Shown here in pieces: positions 35,064 to 43,933 of a stretch of DNA of 64,000 nucleotides. The DNA comes from Tepidanaerobacter acetatoxydans Re1 (GTDB lineage: Bacteria; Bacillota; Thermosediminibacteria; Thermosediminibacterales; Tepidanaerobacteraceae), in assembly GCF_000328765.2 (NCBI RefSeq), contig NC_019954.2:1058501-1122500 (forward strand), written 5' to 3'. Each line of letters opens with the position of its first letter. Positions within the stretch are counted from its first letter, which is position 1. The notes below the pieces were generated by a model, which ran no database searches, was not told where the DNA came from, and saw only the letters and a list, made by a program, of their open reading frames with translations. The position numbers and the translations under genes were made by a program.

Positions 35064-35420
35064 TTGGCTAAGAAAAAGAAGAAACAATCGAAAGCAAGCA
35101 AACTGGGGAAACGTAGCAAAAAGAAAGGCTACGACGGCGAAAAGGAAGTTGCTGACCTTCTCCAAAAATACGGGATACAAGCAGAACGGGTGCCCTTGAG
35201 CGGGGCCCTCAAAAGCAAAAAATACAGTTGTGATGTGTATATACCGGAAATAGACAAACGTGTCGAAGTCAAGCGGAGAAAATCCGGCTTGAAAACAATT
35301 CAAAAGTGGCTAGAAGAAGACGAGAATAGCAACTATGTCTTTTTCAGAGAAGATTATGGAGAGTGGGTTGTTATTATGCCGGCAGTAGAATTTGTGGAAC
35401 TTGTAAGGCCGGAAGGTTAA
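35064..35420 (+). CDS. Holliday junction resolvase-like nuclease
   Basis: The product has 118 residues from TTG 35064, with AAAGGAGAG upstream. A lysine-rich N-terminus is followed by a PD-(D/E)XK-like core: KGYDGEKEVADLLQKYG, SCDVYIPEIDKRVEVKRR (Asp and Glu-x-Lys). This resembles Hjc-type resolvases. The same frame stays open back to about 34926 and encodes a cysteine-rich stretch (ENCHSYLRDGCWHCVDYG) with no standard start codon. Confidence 0.75.
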   Translation: MAKKKKKQSKASKLGKRSKKKGYDGEKEVADLLQKYGIQAERVPLSGALKSKKYSCDVYIPEIDKRVEVKRRKSGLKTIQKWLEEDENSNYVFFREDYGEWVVIMPAVEFVELVRPEG

Positions 35421-35526
35421 CAAAGGATGTAAAAAATGAGAAACAATCATCTATAACCGGGGTAGGAACATGTATCGGCTTCGTATCCAACAGGAATCTA
35501 AGAAATATAAAGGAGGAACAATAAGG

Positions 35527-35715
35527 ATGAGCAAAGGTAATCCAGACAAAGTTTCTCCTTCACTTGCAAGAAGAGCACTTGAACTTGCAGGAGGAGATAG
35601 AAAGAAAGCATATTCAGAATGCGTTAAACTTTCTTTCCAAATAACAGGCAGAATAGCACCGGGGTTTGATAATAGAGACTTACAAGCATTCTATGAGGAG
35701 GTATTTGATAGATGA
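35527..35715 (+). CDS. Small phage protein, unknown
   Basis: The product has 62 residues from ATG 35527, with AAAGGAGGA upstream. It is helical (VSPSLARRALELAGGDRKKA). No domain is recognised. The stop overlaps the next start as ATGA. Confidence 0.55.
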   Translation: MSKGNPDKVSPSLARRALELAGGDRKKAYSECVKLSFQITGRIAPGFDNRDLQAFYEEVFDR

Positions 35716-35891
35716 ATAAATTTTCATTTGTAGCAAGCCTACCGCCAATCCAATCCGCAATCAGTGTTAGCGGTCAAGGTGACGGAGCAAGAATAAAGCT
35801 CGACATACCACAGTCGGAAATGCCAGCGGTAATAAACCTACAGCTGCTATCTGGGAAAGTTTTCAAGGTGACCATAGAGCCGGAGGAATGA
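35712..35891 (+). CDS. Small phage protein (59 residues), unknown
   Basis: ATG 35712 overlaps the preceding stop, with GAGGAGG upstream. The beta-rich 59-residue product starts MNKFSFVASLPPIQSAISVS and has GDGARIKLDIPQSEMPAVI. The coupling and coding-like composition support a real gene. No family is recognised. Confidence 0.6.
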   Translation: MNKFSFVASLPPIQSAISVSGQGDGARIKLDIPQSEMPAVINLQLLSGKVFKVTIEPEE

Positions 35892-35923
35892 CCGTTACAA
35901 AAAAGCAGAACTGGAGGATGGCA

Positions 35924-36001
35924 ATGAGGGTTAATATACCGGTATTCAAAAAAGTTGTTTGCAAAAAATGCAAAAGATGTACGGGAGACAAACCGAAATA
36001 G
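35924..36001 (+). CDS. Tiny cysteine-rich peptide
   Basis: The 25-residue frame starts at ATG 35924 with CTGGAGGATGG upstream. It contains VVCKKCKRCTGDK, a CxxCxxC cluster that could bind zinc. It is very short and could be fortuitous. Confidence 0.35.
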   Translation: MRVNIPVFKKVVCKKCKRCTGDKPK

Positions 36002-36083
36002 ACAGACATTACCGGAGCATCATGCAAGAGAGGCCTAAGGGAGGTAAGGGAGGGCTGCTGCAAGGGGAAAAGGAGGAGGAACT

Positions 36084-36496
36084 ATGGACAAAGAACAACT
36101 GTCTCAAATCAGGTATTTAAAAAGCGAGATAGAGATATTAAAAAAACAAATAGCTGATGTGGATTATAAAATTGCAACAGATAGCGTAAAGGGTTCTGAC
36201 CCATATTTCCCTTATAATGAAAGGTCATTTACAATTACAGGTATAAATTTCAAAGATTATAATCGCAGAGTAAGAAGATTACAAAGAAAGCTAAACAGAA
36301 GAATAGAGGAACTAATGGACTTGGTGGAAGAAACCAATGAGTTTATTGAAAGTATAGATGATAGCCTAATACGGCAAATAATAGCACTTCGATATATAAA
36401 CGCCTTTCTTGGGGACAAGTGGCGGCAAGTATAGGGGGAGGGAATACAGCAGACAGTGTGAGAAAAGTGGCTGAAAGGTTTTTAATGAAAAATTGA
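36084..36496 (+). pseudogene. Frameshifted late-regulator-like gene (DUF1492/ArpU type)
   Basis: The first frame (116 codons, AAGGAGGAGG upstream) encodes a coiled-coil N-terminus and IRQIIALRYINAF, the start of a sigma-region-4-like helix-turn-helix, and then stops at 36434. The +1-base frame continues WGQVAASIGGGNTADSVRKV and ends in ERFLMKN at 36496, exactly the missing helix-turn-helix. One base appears lost near the T-rich site at 36401-36410. Related proteins control late phage genes before terminase. Confidence 0.7.
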
Positions 36497-36553
36497 AGTT
36501 GTCCGTTATGTCCGCTTTAAGTATGTTAATATGATATTAAGTCGAAGTGTAAC

Positions 36554-36578
36554 AAGGCATCGGGAAACCGGTGCTTTT
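36554..36578 (+). terminator. Terminator after the frameshifted regulator
   Basis: AAGGCATCGG, GAAA, CCGGTGCTTT forms a 10-bp stem with a GNRA-type tetraloop, followed by TTG. Confidence 0.7.
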
Positions 36579-36601
36579 GTAATACAAAAACAGGCCTTCA
36601 A

Positions 36602-37006
36602 TTATGGCCTGTCATGGATACCGAGTTTTTCTTTTAAAGCAGTTTGAAGCACCTGGGAAAAGTTAATACCAACCTTTTCAGCTCTAGTATTTAACCAGTT
36701 GGGTATAGTTAATGTTTTTTTAATGGCCCGACTATCGTTTAAATTACGATATTCTGTAGTATCAACAGAAATAAGATTTACAAATTCTTCTTTATCGCAG
36801 GATAAACTAAATATATCAGATGCCGGAGGAATGGGTTCGTTATTATCTTCAGCATCACAGAGCCATATAGATATAGCATCTTGTGCCATATCTAAAGCGT
36901 CAGGAAGATTTTTACCTTCAGTTATACAGCCGGGTAAATCTGGCACTTTGATAAAGTATTCTCCGCTTTCAAGAAGTTTAAATATAGCCGGATATACATA
37001 CTTCAT
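36602..37006 (-). CDS. hicB: HicB antitoxin
   Basis: The 134-residue protein has a HicB fold (YPAIFKLLESGEYFIKVPDLPGCITEGKNL, ALDMAQDAISIWLCDAEDN) and a C-terminal ribbon-helix-helix-like region (TLTIPNWLNTRAEKVGINFSQVL). It neutralises HicA and probably binds the operator upstream of hicA. It follows hicA by 36 bp on the same strand. Confidence 0.9.
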   Translation of the reverse strand: MKYVYPAIFKLLESGEYFIKVPDLPGCITEGKNLPDALDMAQDAISIWLCDAEDNNEPIPPASDIFSLSCDKEEFVNLISVDTTEYRNLNDSRAIKKTLTIPNWLNTRAEKVGINFSQVLQTALKEKLGIHDRP

Positions 37007-37042
37007 AAAAAAACTCCTTTCGTAATTGTTTTAAGAGGGGCC

Positions 37043-37222
37043 TTATTCCAGCCCCGCTTCTTTGAGGATTTGGTTTGCGGTGTATTCGTTAATTTCAGTA
37101 TGTCTCGGGATTGGGATTTTAAAACCTGGTTTGCTTGGGTGTTTTGCCATGTCGTGTTTTGAACCACTTGATATTTCCCATCCCGCTTTTTTAAGTTTAT
37201 GTATCAAGTTTTTACGTTTCAC
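37043..37222 (-). CDS. hicA: HicA mRNA interferase toxin
   Basis: The dsRBD-like protein has about 59 residues and the HicA pattern LIHKLKKAGWEISSGSKHDMAKHP (catalytic His region), followed by KIPIPRHTEINEYTANQILKEAGL. It cleaves mRNA when unneutralised. GTG 37222 is preferred, with GAGGTGA upstream; GTG 37231 and TTG 37225 are also possible. The pair lies leftward between early and late phage genes and is independently transcribed cargo. Confidence 0.9.
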   Translation of the reverse strand: MKRKNLIHKLKKAGWEISSGSKHDMAKHPSKPGFKIPIPRHTEINEYTANQILKEAGLE

Positions 37223-37240
37223 CAACCTCACCTCTTAGTT

Positions 37241-37268
37241 ATATTATACACGTATATTATACGTATGT
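37241..37268 (-). promoter_or_regulatory. hicAB promoter and operator
   Basis: ATATTATAC occurs twice, separated by ACGT, forming overlapping dyads (TATACACGTATA) that include leftward TATAAT boxes just upstream of hicA. This is a probable HicB binding site. Confidence 0.5.
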
Positions 37269-37410
37269 CAAGTGTTTATTTGAGATGTTTTGAACTATTG
37301 AAGTTTGAGCTGGTGCTTTTATAATTTTTCGACAATGGCAGGACTCTCCTTTCTCGTGTCGAAGTAAAAAGGGAAGGAGGTCATATAAAAAGAATAGGAG
37401 GTAGCTAAGG

Positions 37411-37740
37411 TTGGAATTATTCAATGATTTATATAATTTTTTGTTCCTACTACAACAATTAATTGATAGAAGCGAAACTGCCGATATTGATAGTATAGTG
37501 CAGGCCTGTAAGGCGGGTTACATAATAGGCCACATTAAGCGGAATTATGATACACAAAGTTTAACTTTACTTCCTTTAAACAGACCTGATTTAATAAATA
37601 AGTTATATTCTGAATCCTGTTCCACTGAGGACGTTATTTCAAAGAATTATAAGTTAGGTAATAACGGCTTAGTTTATTTAGTTTCATTAGGCTTTGAGAA
37701 AATGTATAATGAAATTAAAAAACAAAGGAAAGCAATTTAA
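37411..37740 (+). CDS. Phage-region protein, unknown
   Basis: The 109-residue helical protein starts at TTG 37411; AGGAGG lies about 10 bp upstream. It contains [19 protein letters not shown] and a central cysteine. It is directly followed by a terminator and precedes the terminase genes. No family is recognised. Confidence 0.5.
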   Translation: MELFNDLYNFLFLLQQLIDRSETADIDSIVQACKAGYIIGHIKRNYDTQSLTLLPLNRPDLINKLYSESCSTEDVISKNYKLGNNGLVYLVSLGFEKMYNEIKKQRKAI

Positions 37741-37762
37741 GAGCCTATCAAGGCTCTTTTTT
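37741..37762 (+). terminator. Terminator before the packaging genes
   Basis: GAGCC, TATCAA, GGCTC, TTTTTT immediately follows the stop at 37740. Confidence 0.8.
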
Positions 37763-37814
37763 CATGCCCAAAACCCATATATACAAAACAACTCAAAATA
37801 AGCAGGTGGTGATA

Positions 37815-38537
37815 TTGGATGTAATCAGAGAAAAAGCAAAAAAGGATTATATGAGCGGTTTAAAATATAAAGATATCTGCGAAAAATATAACCTCAGCAT
37901 GAACACATTAAAATCTTGGGTGAAGAGACACAACTGGGCTGACGAGAGAAAAAACAAAGGCAAAAAGGGTGCACACAAAAACAAAAGGGGTGCACCCAAA
38001 GGTAATAAGAATGCTGTAGGTAATGACGGAGGGGCACCACCTAAAAACAAGAACGCCGAAACCCACGGATTCTTTTCTAAATATCTCCCGGAAGAGACAT
38101 TACACATAATGCAGGAGATAACCGAGAAGGATCCGCTTGATATTTTATGGGAGAATATCACCATCCAATATGCAGCTATTGTTAGGGCTCAAAGGATTAT
38201 GTATGTGACTGAAAAAGAAGAAATGATTAAGGAGCTCAAGAAGGAGAAGGAATTCACTACCCAATACGGCGGCGGCTCCGAAACAGAATGGGAATTTCAG
38301 TTTGCTTGGGATAGGCAGGCCACATTCTTGAAGGCTCAATCAAGGGCCATGGCTGAACTTCGCAATATGATTGCAAAGTATGATGAGTTGATGAAGTCTA
38401 GCCTTGCAACAGAAGAGCAACAGATGAGGATTGAGAAGTTGAAGGCTGAAGTAGACAAAATCAAGGAAGGCAAAGGAGATACAAATATTAGAGTTACCAT
38501 TGTAGACGACATAGAAGGTGATGCGAATGAGGGTTAA
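37815..38537 (+). CDS. Terminase small subunit
   Basis: The product has about 240 residues. The N-terminal helix-turn-helix is [24 protein letters not shown], then a basic Gly/Asn-rich linker ([30 protein letters not shown]) typical of PBSX-type TerS, then a helical oligomerisation region. It recognises the packaging site. TTG 37815 has GGTGGTGAT upstream; the longer frame from 37764 overlaps the terminator. It overlaps terL. Confidence 0.88.
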   Translation: MDVIREKAKKDYMSGLKYKDICEKYNLSMNTLKSWVKRHNWADERKNKGKKGAHKNKRGAPKGNKNAVGNDGGAPPKNKNAETHGFFSKYLPEETLHIMQEITEKDPLDILWENITIQYAAIVRAQRIMYVTEKEEMIKELKKEKEFTTQYGGGSETEWEFQFAWDRQATFLKAQSRAMAELRNMIAKYDELMKSSLATEEQQMRIEKLKAEVDKIKEGKGDTNIRVTIVDDIEGDANEG

Positions 38538-39780
38538 TCTTTCAGAAGTGATTGCGCCTTCTTTTTACGATTTACATGTAGATATAAAAAAGAATAAACA
38601 CACTGAATACATGCTTAAAGGTGGCAGGGGATCTACTAAATCATCCTTTGCAAGCCTAGAAATAATACTTGGCATGATGAGAGATGCAGAGCAAAGGGAA
38701 TTTACTAATGCAGTAGCATTAAGAAAAGTAAAAGATACCCTGAAAGACAGCGTATTTGAGCAATTAGCCTGGGCCATAGAAATACTCGGTGTTGGCCATC
38801 TATGGCATATACCTCAGTCAAAGCTTGAGATAACATATATTCCTACAGGTCAAAAGATCTTGTTCCGAGGTGCCGATAAGCCTAAGAAGATTAAATCAAC
38901 CAAGGTTAAAAAGGGCTATATAAAATATATTTGGTTTGAAGAATTAGACGAGTTTTACGGCCCTGAAGAATTGAGGATCATAAACCAATCACTAATGAGG
39001 GGCGGGGAGATATTTGTAGTTTTTTATACTTATAATCCGCCTAAAAGCTCTAGGTCATGGGTAAACCAAGAGGCTAAAACACCTAAGCCAGGTAGAAAAG
39101 TTCATCATTCAGATTATAGGAGCGTGCCTGAACACTGGCTGGGAAATGTATTTATTGCCGATGCAGAGCATCTAAAGAAGACCAATGAAATAGCTTACAG
39201 GCATGAGTATATGGGCGAAGAAGTCGGGACAGGGCTTGAAGTATTCACCAACGTAACACTAAGAGAAATCACAGATGAAGAGATTAAGACATTTGACAGG
39301 ATTAAGCAAGGGCTTGACTTTGGTTATGCTGTAGATCCGGTGGCATTTGAAAAAATGCACTATGATAAAACAAGAAGAAGGCTATATTTGTTTTATGAAT
39401 TCAGCGGAATACAAGTGTCTAACAGAAAGTTATACAACAGTATAAAACCTCACACTCAAAAAATGACAATAGCGGATAGCGCAGAGCCTAAATCTATTGC
39501 AGAGTTAAAAGGTTATGGCGTGAAAATAAAGGGAGCTAAGAAGGGGCCGGACTCAGTGGACTACGGCATTAAATTTTTATCTGAAGAGATTGAAGAAATA
39601 ATAATAGATCCGGCAAGATGCCCAAGGGCAGCCAAAGAGTTTATTAACTATGCCCTTGAGACAGACAAAAACGGGGAAGTTAAGAGTGAATACCCGGACA
39701 AGGATAATCACACCATAGATGCCACTAGGTATGCGTTAGAAGATGAAATGCGAGGCAGGGGACTATCAATACTCAAGTAA
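38527..39780 (+). CDS. Terminase large subunit
   Basis: The 417-residue Terminase_3 family protein has ATPase Walker [13 protein letters not shown], Walker B-like [12 protein letters not shown], coupling [13 protein letters not shown], and a C-terminal RNase H-like nuclease with [24 protein letters not shown] and [11 protein letters not shown]. It pumps and cuts DNA into the prohead. ATG 38527 (or 38521) follows AAGGTGATG and overlaps terS. Confidence 0.95.
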   Translation: MRVNLSEVIAPSFYDLHVDIKKNKHTEYMLKGGRGSTKSSFASLEIILGMMRDAEQREFTNAVALRKVKDTLKDSVFEQLAWAIEILGVGHLWHIPQSKLEITYIPTGQKILFRGADKPKKIKSTKVKKGYIKYIWFEELDEFYGPEELRIINQSLMRGGEIFVVFYTYNPPKSSRSWVNQEAKTPKPGRKVHHSDYRSVPEHWLGNVFIADAEHLKKTNEIAYRHEYMGEEVGTGLEVFTNVTLREITDEEIKTFDRIKQGLDFGYAVDPVAFEKMHYDKTRRRLYLFYEFSGIQVSNRKLYNSIKPHTQKMTIADSAEPKSIAELKGYGVKIKGAKKGPDSVDYGIKFLSEEIEEIIIDPARCPRAAKEFINYALETDKNGEVKSEYPDKDNHTIDATRYALEDEMRGRGLSILK

Positions 39781-39793
39781 AGAAGGTGATAAC

Positions 39794-41236
39794 TTGTTTA
39801 ATTTTAAGAGTTTGTTCAGAAACAATATAAATATAATGACCACAGAAGAAATTTTATATAACGAAATCCAAGAGTTTAACTCTAGTGATAAAAGGGCCTG
39901 GATGGTTGAAGGCGATAAATACTACCGTGTCGAAAACGATATCTACAACAGAAGGATTACAAGGCAGACTGAAAGCGGGGAAGTTACCGATAGATCTAAG
40001 GCCAACAATAAGCTAGCCCATGGGTTTATAAAGAACCTAGTAGATGAGAAAATAGGATATCTCTTAACAAAGGATTATGCGTTGAAATGTGATAATGAGG
40101 AATATATTAAGAAGGTTAAAGATGCTCTAGGCAAATACTTTCAATACACTCTTACTAGGCTGGGCTATGAGGCGTCTAACAAAGGTATTGCATGGTTACA
40201 GGTATATATTGACGAACAGGGCAACTTTGGAACTATGCTGATACCATCGGAACAGTGTGTGCCTTTGTGGAAGGATAACACCCACACTGAACTAGATGGA
40301 ATGATTAGGTTTTACGTGCAAACGGTGTATGAGGGCAAGGAGAAGAAGAGAATTACTAGAGTAGAATATTATACAGAAAATGAAGTTTATTTCTATGTGA
40401 TGGATGGAGAGCATCTAATCCCTGATATCGAACAACATGAAGGAGGGCCTATATTACACTATAGAAAAGGTGAAGAAGGCAGAGGATGGGGGAAGGTACC
40501 TTTCATAGGCTTTAAAAATAATGCAATAGAATATCCAGATGTACGATTCATAAAGTCATTAATAGATAGCTATGATAAGTCCAGGAGTGATATAGATAAT
40601 TTTATTGAAGAAACCAAGAACCTTATCTATGTATTAAAAGGTTATGGTGGCCAGGATTTAGGAGAATTTATGAGGGATTTAAACTATTATCGTGCTATAA
40701 AAATTGATGACGTTAAAGATGGTGGAGTAGACACGCTAACTCCAAAGATAGACATTCAAGCGGCAAAAGAGCATTTTGAACAGCTTAAAAGAGACATAAA
40801 CGAATTTGGGCAGGGAGTACCGAAGGATTTAGATAAGTTTGGGAATTCACCTAGTGGCATATCACTTAAATTCTTATATGCAGGGTTGGATTTAAAATGT
40901 AATCACCTAGAAGTGGAATTCAAGAGAGCGTTTGAGCAGTTGCTTTACTTTGTGAATGTTTACTTAGCCGAAGATGGTCAGGGCGCTTACGATGAGGATG
41001 TAGAGCTTATATTTAATAGAGATATACAAATCAATGAAACCGAGGCTATCAGCAATTGTGTAGCTTCAGAAGATGTAATAAGTCAAGAAACCATTATAGC
41101 CAATCATCCATGGGTTAGCGATGTGGAAGGTGAATTAGAGAAATTAAAGAAACAAAAAGAAGAAAAAGCCAAAGTAGCAGCAAAGGCCTTTGGCACCGAT
41201 AAATTTAGCAAAGTAGATGGTGAAGATGAGGAGTGA
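39794..41236 (+). CDS. Portal protein (SPP1 gp6-like)
   Basis: The 480-residue protein starts at TTG 39794 after GAAGGTGAT. It is of the Phage_prot_Gp6 type: NNKLAHGFIKNLVDEKIGYLL, GIAWLQVYIDEQGNFG, LIDSYDKSRSDIDNFIEETK and the C-terminal GNSPSGISLKFLYAGLDLK. It forms the dodecameric DNA channel. It follows terL and overlaps the minor head gene. Confidence 0.93.
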   Translation: MFNFKSLFRNNINIMTTEEILYNEIQEFNSSDKRAWMVEGDKYYRVENDIYNRRITRQTESGEVTDRSKANNKLAHGFIKNLVDEKIGYLLTKDYALKCDNEEYIKKVKDALGKYFQYTLTRLGYEASNKGIAWLQVYIDEQGNFGTMLIPSEQCVPLWKDNTHTELDGMIRFYVQTVYEGKEKKRITRVEYYTENEVYFYVMDGEHLIPDIEQHEGGPILHYRKGEEGRGWGKVPFIGFKNNAIEYPDVRFIKSLIDSYDKSRSDIDNFIEETKNLIYVLKGYGGQDLGEFMRDLNYYRAIKIDDVKDGGVDTLTPKIDIQAAKEHFEQLKRDINEFGQGVPKDLDKFGNSPSGISLKFLYAGLDLKCNHLEVEFKRAFEQLLYFVNVYLAEDGQGAYDEDVELIFNRDIQINETEAISNCVASEDVISQETIIANHPWVSDVEGELEKLKKQKEEKAKVAAKAFGTDKFSKVDGEDEE

Positions 41237-42809
41237 TAAGTATTGGGCTAATAGAGCAAAGGAGAGAATGAATTATTATCACAGGAATAGCGATAAGACC
41301 ATTCAAACTATAACTAAAGCCTATGATAAAGCTATAAGAGATATTGAGGAAGATATAAAAAATATATTTGATAAATATGCGTCAGATAGTAATTTATCTT
41401 ATCAAGAGGCAAGAAGGTATCTAAATCAAAGGATACCTAATTTTATTTTAAACCTTATGAGACAATATTATCCTAATATAAAAAACGAGACTATAAAAAG
41501 ATGGATGTTAGCAAAAGTCAATGCACCGGCATATAAGGCTAGAATAACAAGATTAGAAGCTTTAAAAGAAACTGTATATTTTAGGTGTAAGCAGATAGCA
41601 GATGTGGAGATAACTCTTAGCGAAAGGCAGTATATTGATACAATTAACCAAGCTTACTACAGGAACATACATGACATTCATAAAGGCTTGGGAACTGGAT
41701 TCGATTTTGCTGCACTGCCGACTAAAACCATAGAACAGATACTCAAAAATCCTTGGAGCGGTAAGCATTTTTCCGAAAGAATATGGGGCAACACTGATGT
41801 ATTAGCTGAAAAACTAACTGAGACAATTACTGCAGGTTTTATGAGTGGCAAAAGCTATTACAAGATGGCTAAAGAGCTTGAGGAATATACTGAATATGGC
41901 AAGTATGCAGCAATGAGACTAGTGAGAACAGAGTCTACTTATATGGCTAATATGGCAGAGATAGAAAGTTACAAAGAATGTGGAATAGAGAAATATATCT
42001 ATATATCTACTTTGGATAATAGGACAAGCGAGATATGTCAGAAGTTAGACAGAAAGGTATTTAAGGTAAGTGAAGCAGAACCAGGGAAGAATCTTCCTCC
42101 CATGCATCCAAATTGCAGGAGCACAACAGGGGCTTACCTTGGCCCGGATACATTAAAGGACACCCAAAGAAGAGCTAGAGACCCAGTGACAGGTAGGACT
42201 TATCTAATTCCGGCTGATATGGATTATAAAGAGTGGTATCAAAAATATGTAGTAGATAAATACGGGCAAGACCAAGCTGAGGTAATGAAAAAGAAGATAT
42301 TAAACAAAGTTAGTGATAAGAAACAGTATGAAAAGTATAAAGAGGTTTTGGGAAAGGATATGCCTAATTCCTTTGATAAATTTCAAGATTTGAAGTATAA
42401 TGATATTAAGAAGTGGGAGCAAACTAAGTCGTTTTACAAGCAGAAAATTGATGGCTGGATACCGGATAACATGACTATAAAAATATGGAGCAATAACAAG
42501 AATGCCATTGATTGGCAGGCTATAGACTTTGCTCCTAAAAAGTTTAAAGATCACTACCAAAGACATAGTTCTGATTTTGGGAATATAACTGAAAAAGAAT
42601 ATAGTGTAATGGCCAAGGATTTACTAAATAGTAAAATTACTGGAGACATTGATGGATTTACCACAAAGCAAGGTTATATTTTTAGATATGACAAAAGCAA
42701 TAATAGTTTTGCAGTTGCTAGACCCGATGGGGTAATAGCAACATTCTTTAAGCCTGATAAAGGATTGGAATATTGGGAAGGGGAGAAAAAGAAATATGAA
42801 CCCAAATAA
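41226..42809 (+). CDS. Minor head protein with C-terminal toxin-like nuclease domain
   Basis: The protein has about 527 residues. The N-terminal 340 residues are SPP1 gp7/Mu F-like: GYMSGKSYYKMAKELEE-type GFMSGKSYYKMAKELEE, RLVRTESTYMANMAEI, STLDNRTSEICQKLD and LPPMHPNCRST. The last 110 residues are unrelated to head morphogenesis. They include KFKDHYQRHSSDFGNITEKE, GYIFRYDKSNNSFAVARPDG and VIATFFKPDKGLEYWE, a layout seen in barnase/EndoU/colicin-like (BECR) toxin domains of polymorphic toxins. A CPCC-family gene overlaps the 3' end and may be the immunity partner. Confidence 0.85.
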   Translation: MRSDKYWANRAKERMNYYHRNSDKTIQTITKAYDKAIRDIEEDIKNIFDKYASDSNLSYQEARRYLNQRIPNFILNLMRQYYPNIKNETIKRWMLAKVNAPAYKARITRLEALKETVYFRCKQIADVEITLSERQYIDTINQAYYRNIHDIHKGLGTGFDFAALPTKTIEQILKNPWSGKHFSERIWGNTDVLAEKLTETITAGFMSGKSYYKMAKELEEYTEYGKYAAMRLVRTESTYMANMAEIESYKECGIEKYIYISTLDNRTSEICQKLDRKVFKVSEAEPGKNLPPMHPNCRSTTGAYLGPDTLKDTQRRARDPVTGRTYLIPADMDYKEWYQKYVVDKYGQDQAEVMKKKILNKVSDKKQYEKYKEVLGKDMPNSFDKFQDLKYNDIKKWEQTKSFYKQKIDGWIPDNMTIKIWSNNKNAIDWQAIDFAPKKFKDHYQRHSSDFGNITEKEYSVMAKDLLNSKITGDIDGFTTKQGYIFRYDKSNNSFAVARPDGVIATFFKPDKGLEYWEGEKKKYEPK

Positions 42810-43008
42810 ACAATGTTCATGTTGCGGCCAATATACTTTAGAAAAAGATTCCATCTTCGAAATTTGTAAGGTTTGTGGCTGGCAGGATGATGGTTTGCAA
42901 AATGATAATCCTGACTACAAAGGTGGGGCTAATAAAATGAGCCTAAATGAAGCAAAAGAAGCCTACAAAAGAAGGAAAAGCAATATAGATAAGCACCTTA
43001 CTGGATAA
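42796..43008 (+). CDS. CPCC-family cysteine-rich protein, putative immunity factor
   Basis: The 70-residue protein has a Cys_rich_CPCC domain: CSCCGQYTLEKDSIFEICKV, then CGWQDDGLQNDNPD and NKMSLNEAKEAYKR. The two Cys pairs should hold zinc. It overlaps the minor head gene by 14 bp and is followed by its own terminator. CPCC proteins recur beside secreted toxins, so protection of the lysogen from the toxin-like domain is inferred. Confidence 0.7.
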   Translation: MNPNKQCSCCGQYTLEKDSIFEICKVCGWQDDGLQNDNPDYKGGANKMSLNEAKEAYKRRKSNIDKHLTG

Positions 43009-43027
43009 AACGGTAGGTGCTTTTATT
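42991..43027 (+). terminator. Terminator after the CPCC gene
   Basis: AAGCACCT at 42991-42998 pairs with AGGTGCTT and is followed by TTATT. The stem overlaps the last codons of the CPCC gene. Confidence 0.75.
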
Positions 43028-43071
43028 ATGCTATAATAGACCCAGATAAAAGCTATGCAGGGGGGTTAATT

Positions 43072-43806
43072 ATGGATTTAAGAAGGAAAGTAGAGGACAT
43101 ATTCGATATTGCTGCCCAGCCGACCGTTGATATTGTGTCTAGTATGTTTTTAGAGGGGGTAGCGGGTTCAGTGGTGCAGGGGGTGACGAGTGCAATGTTA
43201 GCATATAAGCAAAAGCGTTCCGAGCGAATGATTGAAGAGTTTATGATTGAAACTAGGAAAAGGCAACAAGAGTTAGAGGAAAAGTTGATTGAATTAGATG
43301 AGGAAAGGTTTATCGAGATCAAGGGCAAATATTTTGGTTTAGTCTTAGATTATGTTATGGAGACCAAACAGGAAGAGAAGATAAAATATATTACCAATGG
43401 TTTTATAAACCTCACTTCTATGGAAAAACTACAAGAAGATGTCATATTAATATATTATGATATTTTGGACGAGCTGAACATACTGGATATAAGGGTTTTA
43501 AAGCTTTACGATTACTTTAGTAGATCTGAAAGCTATGTGGACATCTTAAAAGACGCCAATATAAGCTACGATCAATATGCTCTGATCCAAAACAAACTTG
43601 AAAGGTTAGGTCTCATAGAAAGTAAAGCCCAATCCAAATATGACGAACTATTTGATAATGTAAAAAACATGGGAGATTACCTGGTGAAGCTTAGCAACGG
43701 GAAAAAAGCAACACTTAAATTCAAAAAATCAAGCTCCGGCAGTATGAATTCTTTTGTTTTAACAAAACTGGGGAGACAGTTTCTTGATTTTTTTACAGGT
43801 GATTAG
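43072..43806 (+). CDS. Autonomous (moron-like) protein of unknown function
   Basis: The 244-residue protein starts after GGGGGG-type site GCAGGGGGG and has TATAAT at 43032-43037 upstream. The N-terminal part has a hydrophobic, Gly-containing stretch (SSMFLEGVAGSVVQGVTSAM), then a long charged helix, and a C-terminal winged-helix-like region (YVDILKDANISYDQYALIQN, FVLTKLGRQFLDFF). It is flanked by terminators at 42991-43027 and 43805-43829 in the middle of the head module, which marks it as inserted cargo expressed in the lysogen. Confidence 0.6.
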   Translation: MDLRRKVEDIFDIAAQPTVDIVSSMFLEGVAGSVVQGVTSAMLAYKQKRSERMIEEFMIETRKRQQELEEKLIELDEERFIEIKGKYFGLVLDYVMETKQEEKIKYITNGFINLTSMEKLQEDVILIYYDILDELNILDIRVLKLYDYFSRSESYVDILKDANISYDQYALIQNKLERLGLIESKAQSKYDELFDNVKNMGDYLVKLSNGKKATLKFKKSSSGSMNSFVLTKLGRQFLDFFTGD

Positions 43807-43829
43807 CATCCTTTTAGAGGGTGCTTTTA
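43805..43829 (+). terminator. Terminator after the moron-like gene
   Basis: AGCATCC at 43805-43811 pairs with GGGTGCT at 43819-43825, followed by TTTAT. Confidence 0.75.
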
Positions 43830-43852
43830 TTATTCCCTAAAGCGAGGTGAAG

Positions 43853-43933
43853 GTGTTGGCAACAAGTGTGCAGATAACAGCAATTATATGTGCGACTTTG
43901 ATAATATTAGTATGGATGGGAAGGGGTGAGTAA
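43853..43933 (+). CDS. Small single-pass membrane peptide (26 residues)
   Basis: GTG 43853 (or TTG 43856) follows AGCGAGGTGAAGG and encodes a peptide that is mostly one hydrophobic helix (VQITAIICATLIILVWM). It ends directly against the ATG of the next gene. Function is unknown. Confidence 0.5.
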   Translation: MLATSVQITAIICATLIILVWMGRGE

